Source: Ianthella basta
Lineage: Eukaryota > Porifera > Demospongiae > Verongiida > Ianthellidae
Direction of reading: 5' to 3'
Assembly (NCBI GenBank): GCA_964019415.1
Contig: OZ025871.1
Span: forward strand, 11,611,936-11,675,935
Length of the DNA: 64,000 nucleotides
This document shows positions 54,907 to 64,000 of this stretch, piece by piece. The notes beneath the pieces are model-generated. The model ran no database searches. It saw only the letters and a list, made by a program, of their open reading frames with translations, and was not told where the DNA came from. Position numbers and translations under genes: made by a program. Position 1 is the stretch's first letter. Each line of letters starts with the position of its first letter.

Positions 54907-55591
54907 ATGGCAGAGCGTCATATCAGCGTACCCAAGTCCTTCGCCAGCGGTGACGCACTGGAGTGGTTCCAGCGGTTCGAGATATGCAGCAGGGCAAACG
55001 GTTGGGACGTGGCTGGATCTGAGCGAGGAGGAGCGGGGAAACTTTGAGACCGCCAAGAAGACAATCACGGGCAAGTTAATGCTCGCCCCGTTCGTAACGC
55101 TGGACGAGTTCCACCGACGAAAGTTACTTCCAGGTGAGGCCCTGTCTGTATTTGTGCATGATTTGAAGAAGTTGCTGGGGCAGGCAATGTCAAATCTAGA
55201 TGCAGAGGCTCGGGACCAACTACTCCTGCACCAGTTCCTAGCAGGCATACCCCCAGTCATAGGGCGGCAACTTAGAGCAACGGGAGAGGCTAAGACATTG
55301 GAAGCAGCAGTGGAGCGGGCCCGACTCCTGATGACCTTGGACGACCAGGCCCACGCAACAGTTGTCAGGGAAGGAGCAGGTGATGTGGACCAGCTTAAAG
55401 AGCAGATTGGGAAGCTAACTGAACAAGTTGCAGCTCTGACAACAGCGTCACTTCGCACTATCAACCGGGAGCAGAGGTGCTGTTTCGCGTCTGTCAAGGG
55501 CAACGGTGCCCCCAACCTCCACAGTAAGCCCTCACAGCAACATGGTCACGGTGGCAGCTACAAAATCGAGGGTAGCCACTGTGTGGGGTGA
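54907..55591 (+). pseudogene. gag (frameshifted)
   Basis: ATG at 54,907 opens MAERHISVPKSFASGDALEW, then the frame must change near 55,005 to reach WLDLSEEERGNFETAKK, apparently because of a small deletion. The continuing frame has the capsid-like GEALSVFVHDLKKLLGQAM and FLAGIPPVIGRQLRATGEA blocks and a coiled-coil-like end (VDQLKEQIGKLTEQVAAL). The CCHC knuckle expected at the end is not recognisable. It would form the particle shell; this copy cannot. Confidence 0.75.
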
Positions 55592-55900
55592 ACTGGGAGG
55601 CACCAGAGTGGAGGTGATGTTGGACTCTGGCTCATCAGTGTCTCTGGTGCAGCAGCAGGTGTTGTCAAGGGCGGGAGATGTTGAGCAAATCGAGGGTGAA
55701 AAAACACCTGCAACTAGTGACCTCATCAGGAGCTCCCCTACCAATTCTGGGACACATCCGAAGCTCCATCCAAGTAGGTGAGATAGAATTGGTGCATTCC
55801 TGTGTAGTTGTAAGGGAGTTGGTGGCCCCTGTGATCCTGGGTGTAGACTTTTTGCATGACAATGGGTTGGTGCTTGACTTCACTCATCGCCAGTCCAGGT
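55560..55900 (+). pseudogene. aspartic protease (frameshifted)
   Basis: VEVMLDSGSSVSLV carries the active-site DSG at about 55,622. Near 55,700 the frame shifts into the one with LVTSSGAPLPILGHI and VILGVDFLHDNGLVLDF, the second half of a retropepsin-like fold. Described only as broken. Confidence 0.78.
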
Positions 55901-58842
55901 GCGCAGAGCCACTGCAGAGTCATGTGCAGTTGCTCCAGCGGAGGAAACCCCAGAAGACGTTGTTGATGAGTGCGCAATCCCCGAATTTGGGTCGACTTCC
56001 AGCATTGAACTCCCAGAACATGCAGGAATGGGGTTCACAACCATTGTAGAGGAGTATCGTGACCTCTTTCGAATGGCCCCTGGTGCAACAGACATCACCT
56101 GCCGCTTCATTCCCACTACAGGAAATCCTGCCAGGGTGCCGCCCCGACGCATCCCGGCCCAGTACCAAGAAGAAGTTCAGAGACAGCTGGAAGAGATGCT
56201 AGACCAAGGCATCATTGAAGAAAGTAGCAGTCCATGGATGGCACCGGCGGTGTATGTACGTAAGAAGTCCGGTGAGCTGCGCATGTGTGTAGACTATCAT
56301 GAGCTCAATAAGCGTACAACAAAGGATGCATACCCACTTCCATTGCCCGATGAAGTTCAAGATCAGTTGGCAAGGTCCGTGATCTTCTCCACACTAGATC
56401 TCAAGAGTGGGTACTGGCAACTAACCGTGCATCCAGAAGACCGTATGAAGACAGCCTTTTGCCCGGGCCCGGGTCTAGGGCTGTACCAGTTTTGCAGGAT
56501 GCCGTTCGGTTTGTCAGGAGCACCCAGTTCCTTCCAACGTCTTATGGACAAATTGTTGCAAGGTCTGACCTTTGCCACTACCTACGTGGATGACATTTTG
56601 GTACACTCAGCGAGTGAAGAGGAACACAAACAACATCTCAGAGAAGTGTTCCAACGCCTGAAGGAGGCAGGCCTAACATTGAAGGGGAGGAAGTGCCACA
56701 TTGGTATGACCGAAGTGTCCTACTTGGGGCATGTGTTCTCAGACGTGGGAATGCTCCCTGACCCGCAGAAGGTCCAAGCAGTGAAAAACTGGCCAACACC
56801 AACCAGCATCACAGAGGTGCAGAAATTTCTGGGCTTAGCATCGTACTATCGGAGATACATCTGTCAGTTTGCGGACATTGCAGCACCCATGTATGCCTTG
56901 ACCCGGAAAGGTGCATCGTTTGTGTGGACCTCAGAGTGTGCACAAGCCTTTGCCACACTAAAGGACAAATTGATGACTGCACCAGTCCTGGGTTATCCTC
57001 GTTTTGACCAAGACGCTAGCCAATTCAAACTGCAAACGGATGCTAGTGCAGTGGGCTTGAGAGCCATTCTCGAGCAGGAGGGTCATGTGGTAGCCTACGC
57101 CAGCCGAGCACTGACAGGACCAGAGCGCCAGTATAGCGTTATCCAAAAGGAGTGTCTAGCCGTGGTGTTTGCACTAAAACAATTTCGGCACTACTTACTG
57201 GGACGTTCCTTTCAGCTCATCACCGATCATGCACCTTTACAGTGGCTGTCAGCACAAAAGATGGAAGGGATGTTGTGCCGTTGGGCTCTAGCCATGCAGG
57301 AGTATGACATGCAGATTTTGTATCGCAAGGGAGCTCTCAACATCAACGCGGATGCTCTTTCTCGACGCAACTGGCCAGAAGCGGACCCATGTGCAGTCAC
57401 GTCAGCAATGCCACACACCCTCACACCAGAGGTTCGCCAAGCTCAGCAATCAGACAGTAACATTTCTAAGTTGCTACAAGCTCGTTCCCAGTCCTCACTC
57501 CGCCCCACAGGGACAGAATGGCGGAAGCAACCTATGCAGCGCTACAGACAACTGTGGTCTCAGCTGCAGGTGAAGGATGGTATTCTGTGCAGGTGCTACT
57601 CTCCAGAACCGACATCAGATCAAATCATGGTCCCCATTCTCCCAGACAGTCTACAGAAAGAAGCACTCCGACGAAATCATGATGCTCCAGGTGCGGGACA
57701 TCAAGGTCCAGATCGCACATTGAAGCGACTTCGCCAAGAGGCGTACTGGGTTAGCATGGCACGAGATGTTGACCACCACTGCAGGGAGTGTACCACATGC
57801 CAACAAACAAAGCCACCTGCACCTCAGCAGGTTCCCCTCACCAATGTGCCCATTGGGAGACCATGGCAAATGGTTGCCGTGGACATTCTAGAGGTTCCAG
57901 TGTCCTCTAGAAACCACCGATACTTATTGGTGGTGCAAGATTACTTCACCAAATGGGCGGATGCCATTCCTATGCAGGACCAAACAGCTAGTGGAATAAC
58001 AGAGGAACTGGTGAAGTTGTTTGCAACATATGGCCAACTAGAATCCCTCCATTCCGACCAAGGGCAAAATTTTGAGAGCACCATTTTGCGCCAAACATTG
58101 GAGGCATTTGGTACCAACAAGTCTCGTACCACAGCTTACCACCCGCAGGGAGATGGTCTCGTGGAGCGTTTCAACAGGTCTCTCTTACAGATGTTGCAGG
58201 CATACATTGACAAGTACACAGACTGGGAACAATATCTACCGCTGATATTGTATGCGTATTGCTCAGCAGTCCACTCATCCACAGGAGTCTCTCCATTTGT
58301 CCTCATGTTTGGGCGACAACCCAAGGTCGCGGATCTCTCGCACCCAATGGCATTTGACAAAGAAACTTATCAAGCTCATGTTCGTGCTAGGTTTGCTGAG
58401 TTGCAACATGGTCTCAGCAGCAGAGCACCAAAAGGCCACTTACGATCAACGGGCCACTCCAAGGTCATTCCAAACAGGAGACACAGTCTGGTTATCTCGG
58501 CCTACAGCAGGCAAGTTAGAACCTCGGCGGGAAGGAGAATGGAGAGTCAAGTCAGTCAAGAGCCCCTGTACAATGGAGATTACAGATGGCCAGCGCACCA
58601 GGGTAGTTCACGTTAATCGGCTAAGACACAGAGTGCAGCCCACGGTCACAGTAGCTCCAAATGGGGCAGACTCAAGTCAAGGCTGGCATCCTCCACAAGT
58701 TGATCATGTAGTCCTTCCACCAGTGCAACCACCGCTGCCACCTCCACCACCGCCACCACCTGAACAATTGGTCCGGCATTATCCTCAGAGAGACAGACGA
58801 CCCCCGAACCACTTTGTAAGCTCGGGGTCGAGCTTGAACTAA
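55899..58842 (+). pseudogene. pol: reverse transcriptase, RNase H, integrase (one frameshift near 58,405)
   Basis: Open for 905 codons to 58,616. RT: LDLKSGYWQL (166-175), CRMPFGLSGAP and YVDD (229-232). RNase H: TDASAVGL and SVIQKECLAVVFALKQFRHY. Integrase: an HHCC zinc region ending CRECTTCQQTK (about 630-640), catalytic Asp in AVDILEVP, Asp in SDQGQNFES and Glu in VERFNRSL. A one-step frameshift around 58,405 moves the C-terminal tail to the frame ending at 58,842 with a Pro-rich stretch. No chromodomain is evident. Catalytic residues appear intact despite the shift. Confidence 0.9.
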
Positions 58843-58853
58843 GGGGGAACGTG
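58841..58853 (+). promoter_or_regulatory. polypurine tract
   Basis: AAGGGGGAACGTG immediately before the 3' LTR, the position where plus-strand DNA synthesis starts in LTR elements. Confidence 0.75.
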
Positions 58854-59075
58854 TGTAGAACTGTTACATGTGTATGAACAGTGTGTGCATGCTCTTGTAC
58901 CCTTATCTTGTGCTTACCTTGTGTTTGCTGTACTTATTAGTGTTGTGATGTCATAATTGGTTTTGTATGCGCATGCGCAGTGCTTTTGACCTCAGATTTG
59001 GAGGGAGTCAATAATTGTGTTCCATGTTACTGTTCGACCCATGTCCGCCTTGCGAAACGCAGCGCACCAGTTACA
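58854..59075 (+). repeat. 3' LTR
   Basis: Direct copy of the 5' LTR with two differences. Confidence 0.92.
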
Positions 59076-59269
59076 CACAACACATGAAGAAATTTAGCTT
59101 GAATGAAATACAGCACAATAGTAACAACAATGATTTTCAGCATTGTAAATCAGTAGACACTTGAGCTGCCATTTTGATAGCCTGATAGACACGATATACG
59201 CTTTGCAAATATGAAGAGACAAGATTACCCAAAACTTACTCCTACCAAGTTTCATGAAAACAACCTCCC

Positions 59270-59716
59270 GCAAAATGTTCCTGCTATACACTACATCCTT
59301 TGCTGCACATGTAGTGGTACCTCATCTTCACATACTACTTTTTCTTTACTGCCGTTATAGTAGATATCACTCACCTAGCCCTGTGGGTGAGGCAGGGGGC
59401 GGGGCTGGAGCATTGATCCAAGAAGGACCTGGAGCATCAGAAGAGGCACCGAGGGGTGTCCCTGTCAAAAGGGAGGGAAGAAATGTAAAGTGTAACCTCT
59501 ACTGTGCTGTCCTTCAAGGAAAGCATGCACTGCATGTGTGTAGTCAAAATGTCACCATTGTACTGGAGGCGTGGCTCATCTTTATCACACAGAAAGCTCC
59601 CCGCAAAATTACTGCTTTGGTCAAGTTTCGTGAAATATTCTCCCACAAACTTTCCTGCTATACACTACGTCCCTTGTTGCACATGTAGTGGTACCTCTTC
59701 GTCACATGGTGTGTGT
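59270..59716. repeat. third partial copy of the P1/F intron region
   Basis: Matches 41,283-41,640 and 47,344-47,695 (for example AAGCATGCACTGCATGTGTG). It breaks off at about 59,728 where a SINE begins, so exon F is not present here. It indicates an older third cassette, truncated. Confidence 0.78.
59375..59461 (-). CDS. exon P (third copy)
   Basis: 87 nt, phase 1-1, acceptor TTTTGACAG, donor CTAG|GTGAGT. GTPLGASSDAPGPSW then INAPAPPPASPTGL. The only surviving exon of a truncated third cassette. Confidence 0.63.
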   Translation of the reverse strand, partial: GHPSVPLLMLQVLLGSMLQPRPLPHPQG

Positions 59717-59730
59717 GGACTGTGTCTAAT

Positions 59731-59864
59731 TGTAGACATAAGGGCCGTTACTTTCGTAGACCTTCACAATGGCAGGAAATGAGAGAAAGGTGGCGCCACC
59801 AGAAATCAAATCCAGGGCATCTAGCTTAAGCCACCAGCGCTCTGCCACTGAGCTATGATGCCCC
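59731..59864 (-). mobile_element. tRNA-derived SINE, copy 1
   Basis: The minus strand begins GGGGCATCATAGCTCAGTGG then CAGAGCGCTGG (tRNA acceptor and D arm, internal promoter box A), with GGATTTGATTTC near box B position, and a tail ending TACGAAAGTAACGGCCC then TTATGTCTAC. It is not a working tRNA gene: the 5' and 3' acceptor sides do not pair. Confidence 0.75.
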
Positions 59865-60020
59865 ACAGCAAACGCCCCCTTCCATGCCCTTATATTGACT
59901 CACTGGAAGTGATTCTGTGAGAAGATGCCAGTTATTTGCTGTGTACGGTTATGTGGTCAACAAAGAATCATGAGCATATCATAACAGTGAGCGAAGACCT
60001 AACAGTTATCATGTCTAAAC

Positions 60021-60157
60021 GTAGACATGAATAGGGGCCATTACTGTCCGTAGACCTTTGAAACGGCAGGGCATGGAAGAAAGGTGGCACTGCTGGGAAT
60101 CAAACCTGGACCTCTGGCTTAAGCTGCCAGCACTCTGCCACTGAGATACAACAGCCA
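60021..60157 (-). mobile_element. tRNA-derived SINE, copy 2
   Basis: Minus strand: GGCTGTTGTATCTCAGTGGC, AGAGTGCTGG, GGTTTGATTCC (good box B) and the same tail with CGGACAGTAATGGCCCC then TATTCATGTCTAC. Shares tail and head with copy 1, 160 bp away. Confidence 0.78.
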
Positions 60158-60171
60158 ATTGTACACTTGAA

Positions 60172-60662
60172 TAGGGGTGGGCGGTATTGGCAATTATAGT
60201 ACCTCGGTATTCTTGATAAAATTATTGCGGTATAACTACATACCTACTATTTGAGCAAAATTAGTTGCTGACATGCAAATTGCTGTTACTTGCATATATA
60301 TGGAAGATTACAACTTCTAAGGCTAGGACAGATGTTGATCTATACTTCGTAGCTTTATTTGTGTACGCAGTAGACAAGGTTCGCGCGACATTTGTAGTGG
60401 CGTGACGTCACGAAAATGGCCGCCGTGCGCAAAGGTAACAATTAAGTCGCTTAGAATCGTACAAAGAAGCGTTAGAAATGTTTGAGAGACGAACGAATCG
60501 TAGCAGAATCAATAATATACCTGATCTGCGACATTTACAAGGGAATACCGTGTAACTAACCGGTATTTCGGTATCCGGTTTTAATAAGATTCAAAAATAT
60601 ACCTTCACGGTATTGAAACAATACCGCGGTATAACTATATACCGGTATACCGTCCACCCCTA
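60172..60662. mobile_element. hAT-type MITE with perfect 8-bp target duplication
   Basis: The ends TAGGGGTGGGCGGTAT and ATACCGTCCACCCCTA are inverted repeats. CACTTGAA flanks both sides (60,064+100 = 60,164-60,171, and 60,663-60,670). Eight-base duplications with TAGGGGTGG ends are typical of hAT elements. The interior repeats CGGTAT/ATACCG many times. No transposase. Confidence 0.9.
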
Positions 60663-60675
60663 CACTTGAACACAC

Positions 60676-60807
60676 CTAGAGGTACTGGAGGAGGGTATGG
60701 CATGGTGAGTGGTCTGCTTGGCTGTTTGCTCCCCTCCTCCTTCCACTGTCGGCTGCGTTTTCTGGCAACAGGAGGGGGTAGGGTCCACCAGGAGGGACCG
60801 GGGACAT
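60676..60807 (-). CDS. exon G: 44-codon Pro/basic linker
   Basis: 132 nt, phase 1-1, acceptor TTCCTCTAG, donor CTCTAG|GTGTGT. DVPGPSWWTLPPPVARKRSR then QWKEEGSKQPSRPL and TMPYPPPVPLG. The RKRSR run could be a nuclear-localisation or basic patch. The hAT MITE inserted 14 bp past the donor. Confidence 0.62.
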   Translation of the reverse strand: MSPVPPGGPYPLLLPENAADSGRRRGANSQADHSPCHTLLQYL

Positions 60808-61131
60808 CTAGAGGAACATAGTGTGTAACATAGGATAGGTGGAAGTGGAGGACACTGTAGGGGCAGTTGGAGCACATGAATGTGATGGACACCACAGGAA
60901 ATAGATATGACAGTGGATTGAGAAGTGGACATGCATGCACACAGCATGCAGAGCAAACCCACTGGCCCATCCACTCACCACATCACACCTCCCATCACCC
61001 ACATCCTCTACTGCTATCCCAGTCACAACACCACACCTCCCATCACCCACATCCTCTACTGTTACCCCACCCACTAGCATATGCATACACATAAACATAG
61101 AGTGAAGATAATTAAGTGATGTGTATGATAC

Positions 61132-61203
61132 CTTGAGTGTGTTGGAGGTAGTGTGTACGGTAGTCCTGAGGAGTGGGGTACATTGTGAGTTCCTGTTCCA
61201 TCA
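61132..61203 (-). CDS. exon H: 24-codon linker
   Basis: 72 nt, phase 1-1, acceptor CCAACTCCAG preceded by a pyrimidine-rich tract (CTTCCCATCC), donor CTCAAG|GTATCA. VMEQELTMYPTPQDYRTHYL then QHTQG. Confidence 0.58.
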
Positions 61204-61489
61204 CTGGAGTTGGACGGATGGGAAGGGAAGCAGAGGAGTGTAAGGGATGTAAGGGATGGGAGGGGAAAGAATGGAGATGGAAAGTGTAAGGGGTAGGGGA
61301 AGTATGGAGATGGGGAGGGAAGAGAGGGGACAGAAGAAGGGAAGGGAGTGTGAGGTGACAGGGTAGGGGAAGGGGTAGAGTTGTGCACAATCGGCAACAT
61401 TCAGACAACACACTCAGGGCAAATGATAAAGAGATGAGTTAGAACAAGACCATTGTGTGTGTGGAGGGGGGTTCAATGCTCAGATACCT

Positions 61490-62750
61490 CCTCGTGGTGA
61501 ACCCTGGAAACGCGACACAAGTTGCAGCCAAGAACTGACCAGCTGTCGTCTAACGTCTTATGGAGTAGTCCAAGCAAAGAGAGGGCCACTTACCTACATC
61601 TTGCGAGTCTAGGTCAAGTTATCATTTTTTGCACAAGAACATGGCACTTACAATGACAAAGACAAAGACAAAAACTACATACCCTGATGGCGGGAGTTGT
61701 TCGCAACAATGGTCTGACAGGGTCTAAGTCAATGGTAAAAGATACTTCACTCGTATCTTCTCATTTGTGTCGTGGAACCTGAGGTCTCTTGTTGAAGACC
61801 AGGGTGATGCACGAATCTGTAGAAGCAGGCTTACAAGTACCAGTACCAGGGTTACTGGTACTTGTAAGCTGGCAGAAGAGTTAAAGCATTATGAAGTGGC
61901 AATTGCTGGGATTCAGAAAAACAAGTGGTTTGGAAGGGATGCATGGCCAGCTGCTGCTGGCTACACCTGGACGTCCGGGAGAAGACAAGGTAACAAAGAG
62001 GAACAAAGGAGTGGGGATCATGATTAACCAGTTTGCCACAGCAGCATGGAAAGAAGTACGAGAGAAGTGGGAGGCCATAAACTCACAAATTTAGAGTAGT
62101 TAAATGAGGACAGAGACGACGTGGAGGATCAAGGGAAACTTGTGATGTTTCTGCCACTATCATCTCAGCATACATTTCAACTGCTAAGGCCACTACGAGT
62201 ATCAAGTCCAAATTCTACACAGAACTTAAAAACACCATAGATAGGATACAACAATCAGATGAAATAATCATTTTTGGGGACTAGGAAGCTTAGACGACAC
62301 TGGCAATAATTGGTTAGGCACCCTGCAGATGCAGAACTACCACAATTCTGTGTAAGAAACCATCTTACCCTAATGAATACCTGGTTTAAAAAAGTCCCAC
62401 CACCTTAGTACATGAATGCATCCAACCACCAAGGACTGGCACATGATACATAGGTACCATATAATACATCATCATGAGAACTAACCAACAGGTTCTATGC
62501 ACAGACATTAAGTAATGAGAGGAGCAAACTGCTGGACAGACCACCAGATGATCAAAGCTAAAGTTAGGATGATGTTTCCTCATTCAAATCATAGATGCAA
62601 CAGGGCACAAGCCACAGCACCTATTGCCTCTCACCTCCTAAATCAATCTAGTTACAGAAAGGCCATCAACCTTAGCAATAGACTGGGGGGAATAATCAGG
62701 GCCACCTTGATTAAACTGCCAACTAAACCTGGAAGCACATGAAGAAGTGC
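61490..62750 (+). pseudogene. LINE endonuclease relic
   Basis: SWNLRSLVEDQGDARI at 61,770 is the N-terminal WNVR-type block; KLAEELKHYEVAIAGIQKNK then WFGRDAW (61,870-61,940) carries the IQE/K catalytic region with Glu replaced by Lys. NKGVGIMINQFATAAWKEV and a late DH motif, RGANCWTDHQMI (62,520), complete the order of an APE-type endonuclease of a CR1/RTE-like LINE. Several frameshifts and stops; no RT follows inside the window. Confidence 0.78.
61829..61869. repeat. perfect 17-bp-arm hairpin
   Basis: GCTTACAAGTACCAGTA at 61,829-61,845 and its exact complement at 61,853-61,869, inside the LINE endonuclease relic where the coding block is interrupted, so it is a local inverted duplication. 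Confidence 0.8.
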
Positions 62751-62896
62751 ATTGTAGACGCAACAGCGGAGTCATTGGGTCACTCCTCTATGGAAGAAGC
62801 AACCAGACTGGTTTCTGGTAAGTTCAGACAAACTCAAGCCTATCATTGAAGCAAAGAACAAAGCCAGAGTCAGGATGTTACACAGCAACACTGAAG

Positions 62897-62968
62897 TAGT
62901 CTCATACCCAGACCGCTTCTCTCCCCCATTTGTATATGTCACCGGGAGGCAAGAAAGGGTCTGGCACA
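62897..62968. repeat. TAGTCT-family terminal fragment
   Basis: TAGTCTCATACCCAGACC ... AAGAAAGGGTCTGGCAC is a foldback related to the MULE-like termini at 23,406 and 25,588. Confidence 0.5.
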
Positions 62969-63317
62969 TTTCCTATACGGGAGTTCTTCCACCCACGCAA
63001 CTACAGATATGCAATTAACCAAATATACGTGTGAGGTAGTAAGCGACAGGTGAGCAAAAATGCTAACGAAACTGTTGTGATTTCACGTAGTGACTGCTTT
63101 GTGATAAAGTGCAGAACAGTCTGTCTCCGTGAAACCTACAGGATAGGTAGATGTACATATGCTTCAAATTTGGACTAAAGTTGAACCAAGGTGGCATATG
63201 CAGTAGTTGGTGCATTGCAAAGGAAACAGTAGTTACTACATATGTAAGTGACTGATATGCAAAACGATATGAACACTATAGTTAGGCACACAAGAATATA
63301 ATCATTAATTTTGTCAC

Positions 63318-63371
63318 CTTCTGTGCCACAAGCGCTGTCATCATCAGAGAAATCTTCATCAGTGCCATGTG
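63318..63371 (-). CDS. exon I: 18-codon acidic linker
   Basis: 54 nt, phase 1-1, acceptor TTTCTTCAG, donor CAGAAG|GTGACA. AHGTDEDFSDDDSACGTEG, strongly acidic. The 5'-most exon of the minus-strand ROCO gene visible in the window. Confidence 0.6.
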
Positions 63372-63751
63372 CTGAAGAAATGAAGGGAATGGAGAGTGAA
63401 AAGGGTGAATATATGTACATAGGCTATTAGCTAAGGGTGTGCACATGGTATGTATCATAACTATTGTACCCATAAATTCAGTCAATTAGGTAAAGTGCAG
63501 TTTCATTAGCATGCTAGCATGCATTAATAATCTATACTTGACTTTTCTATCACTTGCATGTGCATGATAATTCTCTGACATATTCTTTATTATTCTCTAT
63601 TACTATGTATTTTCATTGGAATGCCAATACAATTGACAATAGCACGATTTATGAATCAGTTTGAATTTGACCTTCAACTTTACTCTGTATTATATACCAT
63701 GTTACAATGGGTTGAGTAACCTCATATCACCTAAGAGCCCAGGGCTGGTAG

Positions 63752-63811
63752 TTTGACCTGCGCGATATTAGCAATATCGCACAGGTCAAATTCTCATATC
63801 GCACAGGTCAA
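63752..63811. repeat. palindrome plus half-copy (TTTGACCTG..GATATT)
   Basis: TTTGACCTGCGCGATATT (63,752-63,769) pairs with AATATCGCACAGGTCAAA (63,773-63,790), 3-bp loop, one mismatch. A further half, ATATCGCACAGGTCAA, lies at 63,796-63,811. Confidence 0.8.
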
Positions 63812-64000
63812 CAGAGAGAGCTGCAGCTGTTAATACAAGAAGGCTGCAATGTAAACGAGATCTAGACATAGCAGTCTTTGATGACTATCATCAAAGGAAG
63901 CTGAAGCTCAAATTCCTTCCTTATACTTTTAAAAGTGGATCCTGTCCAGTGTGGTTTACAGAGATCACGAATATCAAACATTTGTCTTCATTTGTGCCAA

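Larger units (their letters stand above)
54648..59075 (+). mobile_element. Ty3/gypsy LTR retrotransposon (full length, frameshifted)
   Basis: 222-bp LTRs, TGTAGAAC...AGTTACA, differ at two positions (both CpG-type G to A), pointing to recent insertion. CACA flanks both sides (54,644-54,647 and 59,076-59,079), compatible with a 4-bp target duplication. The order PBS, gag, protease, RT, RNase H, integrase, PPT is that of Metaviridae/Ty3-gypsy. It sits in an intron of the minus-strand ROCO gene, antisense to it. Confidence 0.95.

Noticed and set aside
54865-55515. 216-codon minus-strand ORF
   Set aside because: Antisense to gag; composition mirrors the sense frame.
59731-60157. Two tRNA genes
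   Set aside because: D arm and T arm signals are present, but the acceptor ends do not pair and both share a common non-tRNA tail, so they are SINEs.
63752-63790. Transcription terminator hairpin
   Set aside because: The setting is eukaryotic and no T-run follows; treated as a palindrome only.

Overview
The window is eukaryotic and looks like an early-branching animal, probably a sponge and less likely a cnidarian (inference). Coding sequence is cut into exons with GT-AG boundaries. There are two separate ROCO-type (Roc-COR GTPase-like) loci, and the rest is packed with decayed DNA transposons, foldback repeats, CA microsatellites and non-LTR and LTR retroelements. I see no prokaryotic gene organisation, CRISPR array or rRNA.

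Positions 1-12,000 hold a RecQ-like helicase relic (412-942), a MULE-like non-autonomous element (1128-1858), a minus-strand ROCO-family exon whose GTPase P-loop is missing (2059-3704), and a nested set of elements. In that nest a 2.3-kb PIF/Harbinger with TTA target duplications sits inside a TA-flanked MITE, of which an uninterrupted copy lies at 10,191-10,658.

Positions 12,000-30,600 are mostly transposon-derived: a LINE RT relic, several elements with long terminal inverted repeats, one MULE-like element with a perfect 9-bp target duplication carrying a RecQ-like fragment, a nearly full-length retroelement ORF with an N-terminal Cys-rich domain, RT and a C-terminal zinc-knuckle/endonuclease-like region (one in-frame TGA), a degraded second LINE, and a large imperfect palindrome centred near 29,335.

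Positions 30,740-33,895 are a 3.2-kb DNA transposon with about 31-bp terminal inverted repeats and two convergent ORFs. One joins a PHD finger to what looks like the catalytic half of a DUF7869-type transposase-like protein. The other, on the opposite strand, looks like the N-terminal half of the same kind of protein.

Positions 34,521-63,371 are best explained as one long minus-strand gene. A large terminal ROCO exon (34,521-37,180) is preceded upstream by at least fifteen short exons, every one phase 1-1. They encode Pro/Ser-rich linkers and a 57-codon helical, possibly death-fold-like module. Five of them (P2-E-F-P1-D) form a cassette present twice inside a tandem duplication of about 6 kb (39,271-44,993 and 45,309-52,076). 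Introns carry a young Ty3/gypsy element (54,648-59,075), a LINE-endonuclease-bearing insertion, a composite inverted-repeat element, two tRNA-derived SINEs and a hAT-type MITE with a perfect 8-bp target duplication. The last kilobase holds another exon of this gene and a short palindrome.
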